The notes under the pieces are model-generated. The model was not told the origin of the DNA, searched no databases, and was given only the letters and a program-made list of their open reading frames with translations. This document shows positions 7,527 through 14,911 of a stretch of DNA of 35,620 nucleotides, in pieces (within the stretch, counting starts at the first letter, position 1; every line of letters begins with the position of its first letter). The DNA is taken from positions 1 to 35,620 of the IMG/VR virus record IMGVR_UViG_3300042907_000884. One strand, given 5' to 3'. A program made the translations under genes and the position numbers. This DNA comes from a virus.

Positions 7527-8539
7527 GCCTTCCCCTTTGCGTCGTCATTCATCGGCTGCGTGAACGTATTCCCGCCGACCAGGTAGAACCGCGGCCAGAA
7601 CGTCCCGATCTCAAGGTCGTCGAAATCCTTCCGGCGGTGAACCTGGTCGACGTAGACGTACTTCGCACGCTTGACCGGAGAACCACCAGTGCTGGCGTCG
7701 CCGTACTGGACCCACATAAAATCTTGGCCGTCCTTCTTGGCGACGGTCACGTTCCCGATCTTAAAGTTTTTGCGGTTCGCAGTCGCCGTGAACGAATAGG
7801 AAACCGGAACCATTGTCGATGATCGGTTGGTGTCGAACTTCGCCCCGAGGAACAGCACCTCACCGGCGAAGAACGAACGAAAGGGCTTATCGTTCACCGC
7901 CCCACCCATGTCGTGCAGCTTGATGCCGTATGGCGTACTCAACCCGGGGTCGCCTGCCGCCGTCGTGCTGGTCGCACCGGGCTCGCTGCCGTTGACGAGA
8001 TACCACGCTGGCACAAGCCACGTCTCGGTCCACGAAAACGACGGGACCGCCACGTCGATGCCGCCGACCCTGCCGCCGGACACGTTGATGGCACCCTCGG
8101 AGTCCGGGGCGGTCTCGCCCTCGGCCGCATAGCCCGTGCAGATTGGCTCTTCCCCGTCGTCGTCTACCCACGCCGTCGTGATGTGCTCGGTCTTCGTGGA
8201 CGTGTCTACGGACAGCCCGGCCGGGATCATCTTTACGCCGCCCGGGCCTTCAATCCCGAACTCGTCCGGGTAAGCCTGGATGCCGGCATTGCCGTAGGTG
8301 GCCTCGATCTCATACCACCCGTTGCCGACCGGCCGCGGCACCAGGCTGGTGCGGACGTGGCCGTCGTAGTAGAGGGGGGCGAGTTCCGCCGCCTTCGTCT
8401 CGGCAGCCGCGTAATTCTCGATTGAGTGGACGAGCCACCGCATCGAGACATCGCGGGACATCAGCCCATCGGTGCTGGTGGAGACCTGGCCGGACCCGGA
8501 GTCGATCCGTTCGATTACTTCTGGGGGCAGTGTGGGCAT
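7523..8539 (-). CDS. Tail protein encoded directly after the tape measure
   Basis: 338 aa from the ATG at 8539 (GAAAG 7 bases upstream); a longer in-frame start at 8575 would run back into the tape-measure gene. The protein is acidic, Gly/Asp rich and beta-rich, without transmembrane segments. Position just downstream of the tape measure is where siphoviruses encode distal-tail or hub proteins. I recognise no Dit or Tal signature, so the specific role is open. Confidence 0.75.
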   Translation of the reverse strand: MPTLPPEVIERIDSGSGQVSTSTDGLMSRDVSMRWLVHSIENYAAAETKAAELAPLYYDGHVRTSLVPRPVGNGWYEIEATYGNAGIQAYPDEFGIEGPGGVKMIPAGLSVDTSTKTEHITTAWVDDDGEEPICTGYAAEGETAPDSEGAINVSGGRVGGIDVAVPSFSWTETWLVPAWYLVNGSEPGATSTTAAGDPGLSTPYGIKLHDMGGAVNDKPFRSFFAGEVLFLGAKFDTNRSSTMVPVSYSFTATANRKNFKIGNVTVAKKDGQDFMWVQYGDASTGGSPVKRAKYVYVDQVHRRKDFDDLEIGTFWPRFYLVGGNTFTQPMNDDAKGKA

Positions 8540-8549
8540 CAAAATACTT

Positions 8550-10448
8550 TCAGATGAATGCGACGCCGGCCCCATAGCCCTCGGCCATCTTGCGGAGCAG
8601 GCTGTTTGACTCCTCTGTAGCCATAGCCGTTCGCTCGGCAGCGGAGATCAGATCTCGGTCACTGGTGGCCGCGACACCAGCGGCAGCCACCGGGCCGCCC
8701 GAGGCGATCCCAGCCCGTAGGCCCGCGGCGTTGGGGACGACCCGTCCGGCATTCACCAGCTCCTCGACGCCGGCGGCGGTACGGGCAGTGTTGGCCGCCG
8801 TCTCTTCGGCTACCGAGAGGGCCGGGCCGATGGCGAGCCGCGAGGCGACGCCACCAAAGAATGTGCCGAGGGTTTCGCCGGTGCCCATGCCGGCCCCGCC
8901 GCCCATCATCGAGCCAGCCCGACCTAGCGGGGTGCCTCTGTCGCTTCGCCGAATCGGGCGGCGGTTGTTTGCCTCCCTTGCGTTTGATTCTTGCTCAAAT
9001 GCAGACAGTTCCTGCAAGACGAGGAAACCACCAATGGCCGCAGCAGCGCCGGCAATCCAGCCGATTCCCGGGATCGCGAACATAGCCAACCGCAGTTTGC
9101 CGAAGGCCGCGGAAAGCCCCACGATGGCGACACTCCACGACGTGGTCAGGCCAGTTGCCGTCGCCGTGTAGGTGATGTATCCAGCTAGCGCGAAGTTGAC
9201 GGCCTGGAGCAACGCACCGACTCCGAGCACCGCGACGCCGACAGCAAACAGGCCGCCGGTGAGCCCAGCCATAACTACGGTCAGGCCGGGCACGCTGGAA
9301 ATAAGTAGCGAGTTTGTGTCGATAAGAAAGATTGCGGCGTCAGCCGCCCGGCGGACAGCCTTTGTAAATCCTCCGTCGGCAAAAGCGATCGCCAGCCGCT
9401 CAACAACTGCCTTCAAGGATTCACCCACGCCCGTCAACTGTGACATGGCAATCTTGAACTTTTCTGCCACTGTGCGGGACATACTCATAGACCGAGCCAT
9501 GGCGTCAAAGCCTTTTATGCCCTGCTCCGCAAACGCATGGATCACGCGAATGCCGCGAACGTCGAACACGTTGACGAGCGCCTGGTTCGTGAGCATCGCG
9601 TCACGGGCTGACTTATCCATGCCACGCATCGAATGAGCAAAAATCTCTGCGATCTGGCTAATCGGCAGGAGTTTTCCCTGCTGATCTACCAGCGATTCCA
9701 TCGAAATACCAAGACTCGCGAGCGCCTCCCTTGCCTCGTTCGTGGGGGCGAGCAACTTTACCAGCAACGTCTTGATGCCGGTGCCAGCTTCCTCCCCCTT
9801 GATTCCGTACCGGGCGAGAATCGCTATCCCTTGCGACAGCCCGAACAGTGATTGGTTCGTGCCTTTCGCAACGCTCGCCACAAGGGCGAACGATTCGATC
9901 ATCGCGGCGATCGACGTTTCGCTCGAGTCGGCGGCAGCAGACAGCGTGTTTGCCGCATCCTCGGCGCTCCCGCCGAAAACGTTCATTGCGACTTTCATGA
10001 ACTCGGCAGCCTGGGCGGCCTCGACGCCGCTGACCTGGGCGAACTCAACAGCCGACTTCCCGGCACCACCCAGAGCCTCCTCAACCGTCATGCCGGCCTT
10101 GATTAACAACGTGAACGACTGAGCGATTTTGGTCGCCGAGATGCCCATGGTGCGGGACAGCCGCAGGGCCTCCGCACGAACCCGGGCCAGCCCCTCGTCG
10201 GAAAGGTCGGCCGTGGCCCCCTTCAGCTCTAGGAGCGAATCCTGGAACGTGGCGGCAGACTGTGCGGCCAGGAGCATCGGCAGACCCATTGCGGCCCCGC
10301 CGATCGCCATGCCCGTGCCGGCCCGCTTGAGCGTGCCCGAAAGCCGGACGATCGAGTGCTGAGTCTTTTTCAGCGTTGTCGTGAACTTGTCGTCGTTCGC
10401 CGAAATCTCGATGAATGCCTTTCCGGCCCGTACTGCTCCAGCACTCAT
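8550..10448 (-). CDS. Phage tail tape measure protein, TP901 type
   Basis: 632 aa. Residues about 85-300 carry the TP901-core pattern: Ala/Ser-rich helices with RLSRTMGISATKIAQSFTLL, AAEFMKVAMNVFGGSAEDAA, and RYGIKGEEAGTGIKTLL. A hydrophobic region follows (about 370-480, with VPGLTVVMAGLTGGLFAVG and AVAVLG-like stretches), as in most tape measures. Known role: it sets tail length, helps tail-tube assembly and may take part in DNA entry. At roughly 0.15 nm per residue the tail would be near 95 nm. The ATG overlaps the chaperone stop as ATGA. The length is short for this protein type but complete. Confidence 0.93.
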   Translation of the reverse strand: MSAGAVRAGKAFIEISANDDKFTTTLKKTQHSIVRLSGTLKRAGTGMAIGGAAMGLPMLLAAQSAATFQDSLLELKGATADLSDEGLARVRAEALRLSRTMGISATKIAQSFTLLIKAGMTVEEALGGAGKSAVEFAQVSGVEAAQAAEFMKVAMNVFGGSAEDAANTLSAAADSSETSIAAMIESFALVASVAKGTNQSLFGLSQGIAILARYGIKGEEAGTGIKTLLVKLLAPTNEAREALASLGISMESLVDQQGKLLPISQIAEIFAHSMRGMDKSARDAMLTNQALVNVFDVRGIRVIHAFAEQGIKGFDAMARSMSMSRTVAEKFKIAMSQLTGVGESLKAVVERLAIAFADGGFTKAVRRAADAAIFLIDTNSLLISSVPGLTVVMAGLTGGLFAVGVAVLGVGALLQAVNFALAGYITYTATATGLTTSWSVAIVGLSAAFGKLRLAMFAIPGIGWIAGAAAAIGGFLVLQELSAFEQESNAREANNRRPIRRSDRGTPLGRAGSMMGGGAGMGTGETLGTFFGGVASRLAIGPALSVAEETAANTARTAAGVEELVNAGRVVPNAAGLRAGIASGGPVAAAGVAATSDRDLISAAERTAMATEESNSLLRKMAEGYGAGVAFI

Positions 10449-10717
10449 ATGATGTCTTTCAGCTCCTCGCTGCTGATCGTTTTCACCAACTGCTTCGTGC
10501 GGTCACGCATGGGGTGAATCTCGGCAGCGTCATACGGTCGCGGTCGCTTTTTGGGGTCTCGGTGGATCTCTGCTAGTTGGGCGAGGAGGCTACTGGTGTG
10601 GTTCCACAGTTCTCGCTGCCGGCCTTTGACTGCGGCGAGCAGCTCGCGGAGGGACCAGGGGCCGGGGTGGACGCCGACGACGCCGGCGAGTTCGTACCCG
10701 AGGCACCAGATGTCCAC
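10445..10717 (-). CDS. Tail assembly chaperone, second (T-like) frame
   Basis: 90 aa from GTG 10717, which has GAGGAG 8 bases upstream inside the preceding chaperone gene. The frame is -1 relative to that gene. Protein-like sequence begins at DIWCLGYELAG and continues through PGPWSLRELLAAVKGRQREL and HRDPKKRPRPYDAAEIHP, a pattern I know from phage genes between the tube and tape measure (LRELL...HRDPKK...P). Third-position GC switches from the upstream frame to this one at about 10717. In lambda-type phages the T segment is made by -1 frameshifting from G; here either frameshifting or independent initiation could apply. The stop overlaps the tape measure as ATGA. Confidence 0.75.
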   Translation of the reverse strand: MDIWCLGYELAGVVGVHPGPWSLRELLAAVKGRQRELWNHTSSLLAQLAEIHRDPKKRPRPYDAAEIHPMRDRTKQLVKTISSEELKDII

Positions 10718-11139
10718 CGGGCCAGCTCCTCGTCGATCGCCGCCTCGATCTCCGGCATCCTCTCCTCCACCGCCTTTTCCGCCGCCGCGTCGACCTCCCG
10801 CACCTTCTTCACTGCCACCGTCAGGATCTTCTGAACGCGGGTCGGGCAAAAAAAAACCATCTCGTCGAGCAGTGCGTTGTAGGAAGCCTCGAGCGTCTTG
10901 CCGTCGAAGGCCCCGTAGAACGCCTCCGGCGTCAGGTTTCGGGCCACGGCCTGCGGCTCGACCATGCACCAGATCACCTGGCCGAGCACGAACGGGTCCG
11001 ACAGTTGCTCGAGGCTCTTCCGCTCCTCGGTGGCAAGGTCGAAGAGCGACACGCCGGTGTGTGCCTTCACGCGGGCGTAGGAAGCGTAGGTCGCCACCAG
11101 ATCCCAGGAGCGGTCGGCGTTGTCTTGAAAGGTGTGCAT
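10573..11139 (-). CDS. Tail assembly chaperone, first (G-like) frame
   Basis: 188 aa. The first about 140 residues are helical with a coil-like acidic/basic end (VKKVREVDAAAEKAVEER), the expected look of a G-type chaperone; residues after about 142 are low-complexity Ser/Pro/Ala (TNSPASSASTPAPGPSAS) and coincide with the overlapping downstream frame. A run of nine T on the minus strand (10856-10848) lies in GTT TTT TTT TGC and is a candidate -1 slip site. GGGAGG lies 10 bases before the ATG. Known role: such chaperones bind the tape measure during tail assembly. The N-terminal half matches no further motif. Confidence 0.75.
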   Translation of the reverse strand: MHTFQDNADRSWDLVATYASYARVKAHTGVSLFDLATEERKSLEQLSDPFVLGQVIWCMVEPQAVARNLTPEAFYGAFDGKTLEASYNALLDEMVFFCPTRVQKILTVAVKKVREVDAAAEKAVEERMPEIEAAIDEELARWTSGASGTNSPASSASTPAPGPSASCSPQSKAGSENCGTTPVASSPN

Positions 11140-11595
11140 TTAGTACGACCCTCCCGATCCGGGCGGGGGCGTCCAATCCGGTATTGGCGGGGCCTGGTAG
11201 TTCCACTCGCGGAGTTCAAATCGTGGGATCACGGCGTCGTTCAGGGGTTCGTCTCCGTCAATGCCGTGGATCGTGAAAGGCCGGCTGATGTCAAACAGCC
11301 CGCCCGTCAGCTCAACGTCAAGGATTCGCGGAAGGTAAAAAACGGAACTTCCGACCTCAGTCCTCTCCCATCGATTCGCAAACAGAAGCCTCGCCTTGGC
11401 AATGTCTGGAAACGAAAACATGATCTCGTAGGTTCGCCCGACGACCACCGTCGACGACCCGTACCCGTTGAACCCGGATGCGTCGACCTCGGTCACCGAC
11501 TCGCGAACGCTGACATCGGACACGCCCTTGATCTCGGTGCCCTCGATCGTGAGGACGCAGTTCGTCCCGAGAACGTAGGTAATGGGCGCCGGCAT
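11140..11595 (-). CDS. Tail tube-like structural protein
   Basis: 151 aa. Beta-rich with a start TYVLGTNCVLTIEGTEIKG then VTEVDASGFNGYGSSTVVVG, resembling tail tube proteins, which begin with a strand pair followed by a threonine/valine-rich sheet. Located directly upstream of the chaperone genes, as is the major tail protein in siphoviruses. GGGAGTG is 4 bases before the ATG. The C-terminus is Pro-rich (PPIPDWTPPPGSG). With its neighbour at 11615 it forms a pair of similar small beta-rich proteins; I cannot say which is the major tube subunit. Confidence 0.7.
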   Translation of the reverse strand: MPAPITYVLGTNCVLTIEGTEIKGVSDVSVRESVTEVDASGFNGYGSSTVVVGRTYEIMFSFPDIAKARLLFANRWERTEVGSSVFYLPRILDVELTGGLFDISRPFTIHGIDGDEPLNDAVIPRFELREWNYQAPPIPDWTPPPGSGGSY

Positions 11596-11614
11596 CAGTC
11601 ACTCCCAAACTGGA

Positions 11615-11980
11615 TTAGGCGACCTGCGCCCCAGCCAGCCGCTTGAGCGTGATGCTGTATTCGATCGCACCGTCCACGACCTGCGGCTCGCCGATGTTGT
11701 TGACGTAGTAGAGGCCAGTGGAGAGGCTGCCCGTAACGCCGATCGACACGACGCCGGTGCTGTGAATGCCCGCCGTGTGATCGAAGCAGACCACCTCGAC
11801 AGTGGTGTTCCAGCGAACGGGCACGAACTCTTGGATGTAATCGCTCCCCCTGGTCGTCACCTCGGCCTCGGCTGCCGTCTCGCGGGTGATCGTGACATCC
11901 TTTACGTTCGCGTTGGTGATCGTCGTCCCGAACGTAAAAAGTTGGTCTTTGCCGAGCTTGTATGAGTGTGCGACTGGCAT
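11615..11980 (-). CDS. Tail tube-like small beta-rich protein
   Basis: 121 aa. Pattern of strands with Thr/Val (VKDVTITRETAAEAEVTTRG then FVPVRWNTTVEVVCFDHTAG) typical of a tube or capping-ring beta fold. AGGAG is 11 bases upstream of the ATG. The gap upstream contains an extended -10 element (12031-12039). It sits with the second tube-like gene between the tail-completion and chaperone genes. Major tail protein or tail-associated ring protein are the likely options; the assignment is from composition and order. Confidence 0.7.
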   Translation of the reverse strand: MPVAHSYKLGKDQLFTFGTTITNANVKDVTITRETAAEAEVTTRGSDYIQEFVPVRWNTTVEVVCFDHTAGIHSTGVVSIGVTGSLSTGLYYVNNIGEPQVVDGAIEYSITLKRLAGAQVA

Positions 11981-12030
11981 GGTGCGGCATTCTCCTGTGC
12001 GGTTTCGGCGGCGACCGCCACCTGAACGTC

Positions 12031-12039
12031 AGTATACCA
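12031..12039 (-). promoter_or_regulatory. Extended -10 promoter candidate before the tail tube genes
   Basis: The minus strand reads TGGTATACT, an extended -10 (TGnTATACT) with five of six TATAAT matches, 51 bases before the ATG at 11980. It lies in a 64-base gap, otherwise uncommon in this tightly packed block. No good -35 hexamer stands 17 bases upstream. Weak to moderate support. Confidence 0.3.
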
Positions 12040-12044
12040 GTTTG

Positions 12045-12833
12045 CTATCCCCGGCTGACCGTGAAACCGGACCGGGAACCGGCCGAACTCTTGAACTGGC
12101 CGGCGAAAGCCTTGGCGATCGATCCGTTGGAAATACAGAACTCCATAGCCGGTTTCATAAACGGCCGTGCCGGGTAGGTGGTCGACTTGTGCTCGAACGA
12201 CCGCATCGGCCGCCATCGCGATTGGTCGCGTGGCATCTGCCCGGCCGGCAGCTTCATAATGATCGGGCTTCTCATACCGCCCCTCAGCGTCTTGATCTGC
12301 GGGATGAAAGCCCACGTCTTGAGTTTCAGCGTCCCGCCGAACTCGTGGAGGTAGGGGATCATGCGACCCTTCTTCGACGGGCCGACAACGACGGAGTGCG
12401 TCGATTGGTCGTAGTAGTACCAGAGGTTGCGGCGGAAGCCGAGGTAACTGGCCTGGTGCCCAAACTCCGGCGTGTGCGTGAACGGCGGCGAGCCAGCCGG
12501 TGAAGGCTTGGGATTCTGCACCTCGCGGATCACTCGCCTCCCAAACTTCCCGCTCTGCACCCAACTCTTCCCAAGGACTCCCATCTGCATTAGCGTGCTT
12601 ATGCCGGCCCCGGGGAAGTCTCTCCGGATCTTGGACGGGATCCTCGCCATGCCACGTCTCTTGATAATCCGCCGGACGCGGTCACGAATCAGACCGCCAG
12701 ACTTGAACAGTGCCCGATGATCCATCCCCGACATGGCATCGCGGATTGCTTGCCGGTCAAAGAACAAGTCGATCGAGGCTTTCATCCCGATTGAGGGGAC
12801 GTGCGGAATCATGCCGGGCACGCGAGGAATCAT
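12045..12833 (-). CDS. Tail-completion/neck protein, HK97 gp10-like
   Basis: 262 aa from ATG 12833 with GAAGG upstream. The C-terminal half contains the feature I associate with HK97 gp10-type proteins: a His-Glu-Phe-Gly stretch (YLHEFGGTLKL) and later PARPFMKPAMEF. The N-terminal half is basic with many Arg (RDRVRRIIKRRGMARIPSK). Known role of the family: head-tail joining or tail completion. It is encoded between the terminator-like gene and the tube genes, in line with that. The protein is longer than the usual 110-150 aa of this family, so an extra N-terminal part is present. Confidence 0.75.
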   Translation of the reverse strand: MIPRVPGMIPHVPSIGMKASIDLFFDRQAIRDAMSGMDHRALFKSGGLIRDRVRRIIKRRGMARIPSKIRRDFPGAGISTLMQMGVLGKSWVQSGKFGRRVIREVQNPKPSPAGSPPFTHTPEFGHQASYLGFRRNLWYYYDQSTHSVVVGPSKKGRMIPYLHEFGGTLKLKTWAFIPQIKTLRGGMRSPIIMKLPAGQMPRDQSRWRPMRSFEHKSTTYPARPFMKPAMEFCISNGSIAKAFAGQFKSSAGSRSGFTVSRG

Positions 12834-12835
12834 GG

Positions 12836-13294
12836 CTATACCTTCGCGTTGGCGTAGCGGTAGGTAACGGATATATCGGCCAGGAAGACCCTGGCCCCCG
12901 TCACCTGGTCGCGGTCGTAGGTCACCAGATTGGTGACGTTCATCCACGCGACGCCCGGCGGCATCGTGGTCTCGCCGGCCGGCAGTTTCTTGGATCGGAT
13001 CGCGTCCACGATGTTCGTCCGCAGCTCGACCAGGTCGTCGATCTCGGCGTCGGACGCCATCCGCTTCCCGACGACAACATGAATGTCGATCTCAAACAGG
13101 TCAGCCCCGTGAGTGTGCGGCGTGACCTGGGTTTCCCCCGGGACCACCGACACTTTGAGGTCGGACAGTTCCTCGGCCGTGTAGTCGGGGACGTATGACC
13201 GGACGGCGTCAACGGACGTGATCGCCCCGTCAAACCGTGCGAGCGAAAGGCTGCCGGCGAGAGAATCGGCAATGAGTATTTCGATGGCTTCCAT
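12836..13294 (-). CDS. Tail terminator-like/minor tail protein
   Basis: 152 aa. Alternating strands and helices: an N-terminal helix (EAIEILIADSLAG), a central strand pair (DLFEIDIHVVVGKRM), a helix (IDDLVELRTNIVDAIRSKKL) and a C-terminal strand (VFLADISVTYRYAN), which is the layout of tail-terminator proteins of the lambda gpU/HK97 gp10-neighbour type. TAGGACG lies just before the ATG. It is the first tail gene after the sugar cassette. The match is to fold layout and position, not to an explicit motif. Confidence 0.65.
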   Translation of the reverse strand: MEAIEILIADSLAGSLSLARFDGAITSVDAVRSYVPDYTAEELSDLKVSVVPGETQVTPHTHGADLFEIDIHVVVGKRMASDAEIDDLVELRTNIVDAIRSKKLPAGETTMPPGVAWMNVTNLVTYDRDQVTGARVFLADISVTYRYANAKV

Positions 13295-13301
13295 TTTCGT
13301 C

Positions 13302-14354
13302 CTACGGTTTGGGGCCGTCCTCTACCACCATTCTCTCAATCGCCGACACGTTCTCCGCGTGCCGCGGCTCGCCCGGGTTCCGCCGGGCAGCCTCCCGGGC
13401 GTACTCCAGGGCCTCCGCGTACAGCCCCAGCTCAAACGCCGCGGAGTAGGCGAGGTCGGCCGACAGGTCGCCGTAGGCCGCCACGTCGCTGGTGTGCGTC
13501 ATGTTCTCGCGATCGCAGTGGAACGCTTGCCGAGCCCAGTAGAGGGTCGCCACGGCGTCACGCTTCTGCCAGCCCATTTGGGCGACGTACAGGTGGGCCT
13601 CCGGCTCCGTCGGGGCCTCGAGCATGGCGGCGAGGATATGGCTGTTCGCACCGCCTTGATCGAGTCTCGCCAGCGACCGGCGGGCGTGTGCCCGCTCATT
13701 GGGAGCACCGCCCGGCATCTTGAGGTAGGACGCGAACGCCGGCCCGGCCCGCTTGTCTCCGGCGTAGTCCAGCTCCCGCGCGTAATACCAGTGCATCCGG
13801 GCGTCGGTCGGATTCTCCTCGACCGCCCGCGTCAGCAGTTCCAGATCGCTTTTGTGAACCTTCCCCGGCTCGCGGTGATGGCGGATCACGACGTTGTCGG
13901 CGAAGGTCTGCACGTCGGTCCCCCACCACCGCACCAGGCCCTCGTGCGTGGCCCCGGTCCACCGGTAGCCATGCCGCGAGTGGATGCGGTCGCACCGGAA
14001 GCAGAAGTCTTTCGACCACCAGTAAGGGTATCGGAGTTTCGTGGTTTCTGGCGTCCACGCGGTCTCCAGGGCCTCCCGCCAGCCGGGGTCGAGGGCCTCG
14101 TCGAGATCCAGTCGGATAGCAACCTCCGCGTCGGCCGGGACGTGCATCAGCGAAAGGTTGTGCGCGTCGTCCCATCGCCACGGGATCGGGGCACCGCGGG
14201 CCACCGTCACGCCGGCGGCCTCGAGCAGCTCCACGGTGTTGTCGGTGCTGCCGGTGTCGGTGACCACCCGCACGTCGGCATCCCGGCAGGATGCTTCCCA
14301 CCGCTCGACGTTGGCGGATTCGTTCCTGGCGAGGGCGTAGATGGCGATCTTCAT
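13302..14354 (-). CDS. GT2-type glycosyltransferase with C-terminal TPR-like region
   Basis: 350 aa. The N-terminal GT-A fold is clear: start MKIAIYALARNESANVERW, the nucleotide-sugar motif VVTDTGSTDNT (residues 31-40), and a D-x-D at D83-D85 in RLDLDEALD, which binds the divalent metal and sugar nucleotide. The family transfers sugars from NDP-sugars. Residues about 170-340 are helical with pairs spaced like tetratricopeptide repeats (ENPTDARMHWYYARELDYAG, AFELGLYAEALEYAREAARR). ATGA overlap with the methyltransferase. In a phage structural region this suggests glycosylation of a virion protein or modification of a host surface glycan; the target is unknown. Confidence 0.88.
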   Translation of the reverse strand: MKIAIYALARNESANVERWEASCRDADVRVVTDTGSTDNTVELLEAAGVTVARGAPIPWRWDDAHNLSLMHVPADAEVAIRLDLDEALDPGWREALETAWTPETTKLRYPYWWSKDFCFRCDRIHSRHGYRWTGATHEGLVRWWGTDVQTFADNVVIRHHREPGKVHKSDLELLTRAVEENPTDARMHWYYARELDYAGDKRAGPAFASYLKMPGGAPNERAHARRSLARLDQGGANSHILAAMLEAPTEPEAHLYVAQMGWQKRDAVATLYWARQAFHCDRENMTHTSDVAAYGDLSADLAYSAAFELGLYAEALEYAREAARRNPGEPRHAENVSAIERMVVEDGPKP

Positions 14355-14911
14355 GTGAGGATCGCCCCCTTCCTCAAGCCGTCATCGAAATACTCCACCG
14401 TCCGGGCTTGCTCGCGGGCAAACGTCTCCACCGCGGCTCGCACCTCGCGGTTGTCCACGTCGTCGGCGAGGATCACCCGGCTGCCGGCCACCAGCCGGAG
14501 ATCGGCGAGAGCCCCGGCGTAAGAGTGGTCGCCATCTATGTGGGCGAAGTCCGCCGGAGGAAGCGACTGGATCGCGTGGGAGTCGACCACGACCAGGTCG
14601 GCGTCGATGCTGTGCTTCTCAACCAGCCGTCGCCAGTGGGCAAGGCAGTCGTAGGAGTCGGCATCCATCGCCCCGTCGATGCAGAGGTAGTGGGCACCGG
14701 GGGCCGCGGCCTCGAATGTCAGCAGCGAGTAGCCGCAGCGGGTGCCGATCTCGATAACGCTGGCGGGCTTGTGGCGGCGGAAAATCTCGCCCTTCATGGC
14801 GTAATGAAAAATCACCCGGCTGTCGCAGCCGAACCAGTCATCCTCCCGCCAGTTGCTCTCCAGCAGCTTGCGAACGGCGTCGGTCCATGCCAGCGATGCG
14901 GTCACTCCCAT
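14351..14911 (-). CDS. Class I SAM-dependent methyltransferase (Methyltransf_24-like)
   Basis: 186 aa. Motif I is SVIEIGTRCGYSLLTF (E54-G60), followed by CIDG (78-80) and the conserved FAHIDGDHSYAGALADL (D126, D128-H129), which is characteristic of small sugar- or cephalosporin-hydroxylase-type methyltransferases. It uses S-adenosylmethionine; acceptor unknown. The start overlaps the propeller gene by 10 bases and the stop overlaps the glycosyltransferase start as ATGA, so the three are co-translated. The likely acceptor is a sugar added by the neighbouring GT2 enzyme (inference). Confidence 0.88.
   Translation of the reverse strand: MGVTASLAWTDAVRKLLESNWREDDWFGCDSRVIFHYAMKGEIFRRHKPASVIEIGTRCGYSLLTFEAAAPGAHYLCIDGAMDADSYDCLAHWRRLVEKHSIDADLVVVDSHAIQSLPPADFAHIDGDHSYAGALADLRLVAGSRVILADDVDNREVRAAVETFAREQARTVEYFDDGLRKGAILT

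Noticed and set aside
10445-11206. Continuous 253-codon minus frame covering both chaperones
   Set aside because: Upstream of about 10717 its translation is Arg/Gly/Glu low complexity and its third-position GC is poor; only the part from GTG 10717 looks coding.
13696-14301. 201-codon minus frame inside the GT2 gene
   Set aside because: Same length as the nested methyltransferase ORF, but the translation is Arg/Gly-rich without coherent segments and I saw no matching start signal.
13218-14522. 434-codon open frame on the plus strand
   Set aside because: Antisense to the GT2 glycosyltransferase and its methyltransferase, both with clear motifs. The translation is Arg/Gly/Val-rich without domain-like sequence.
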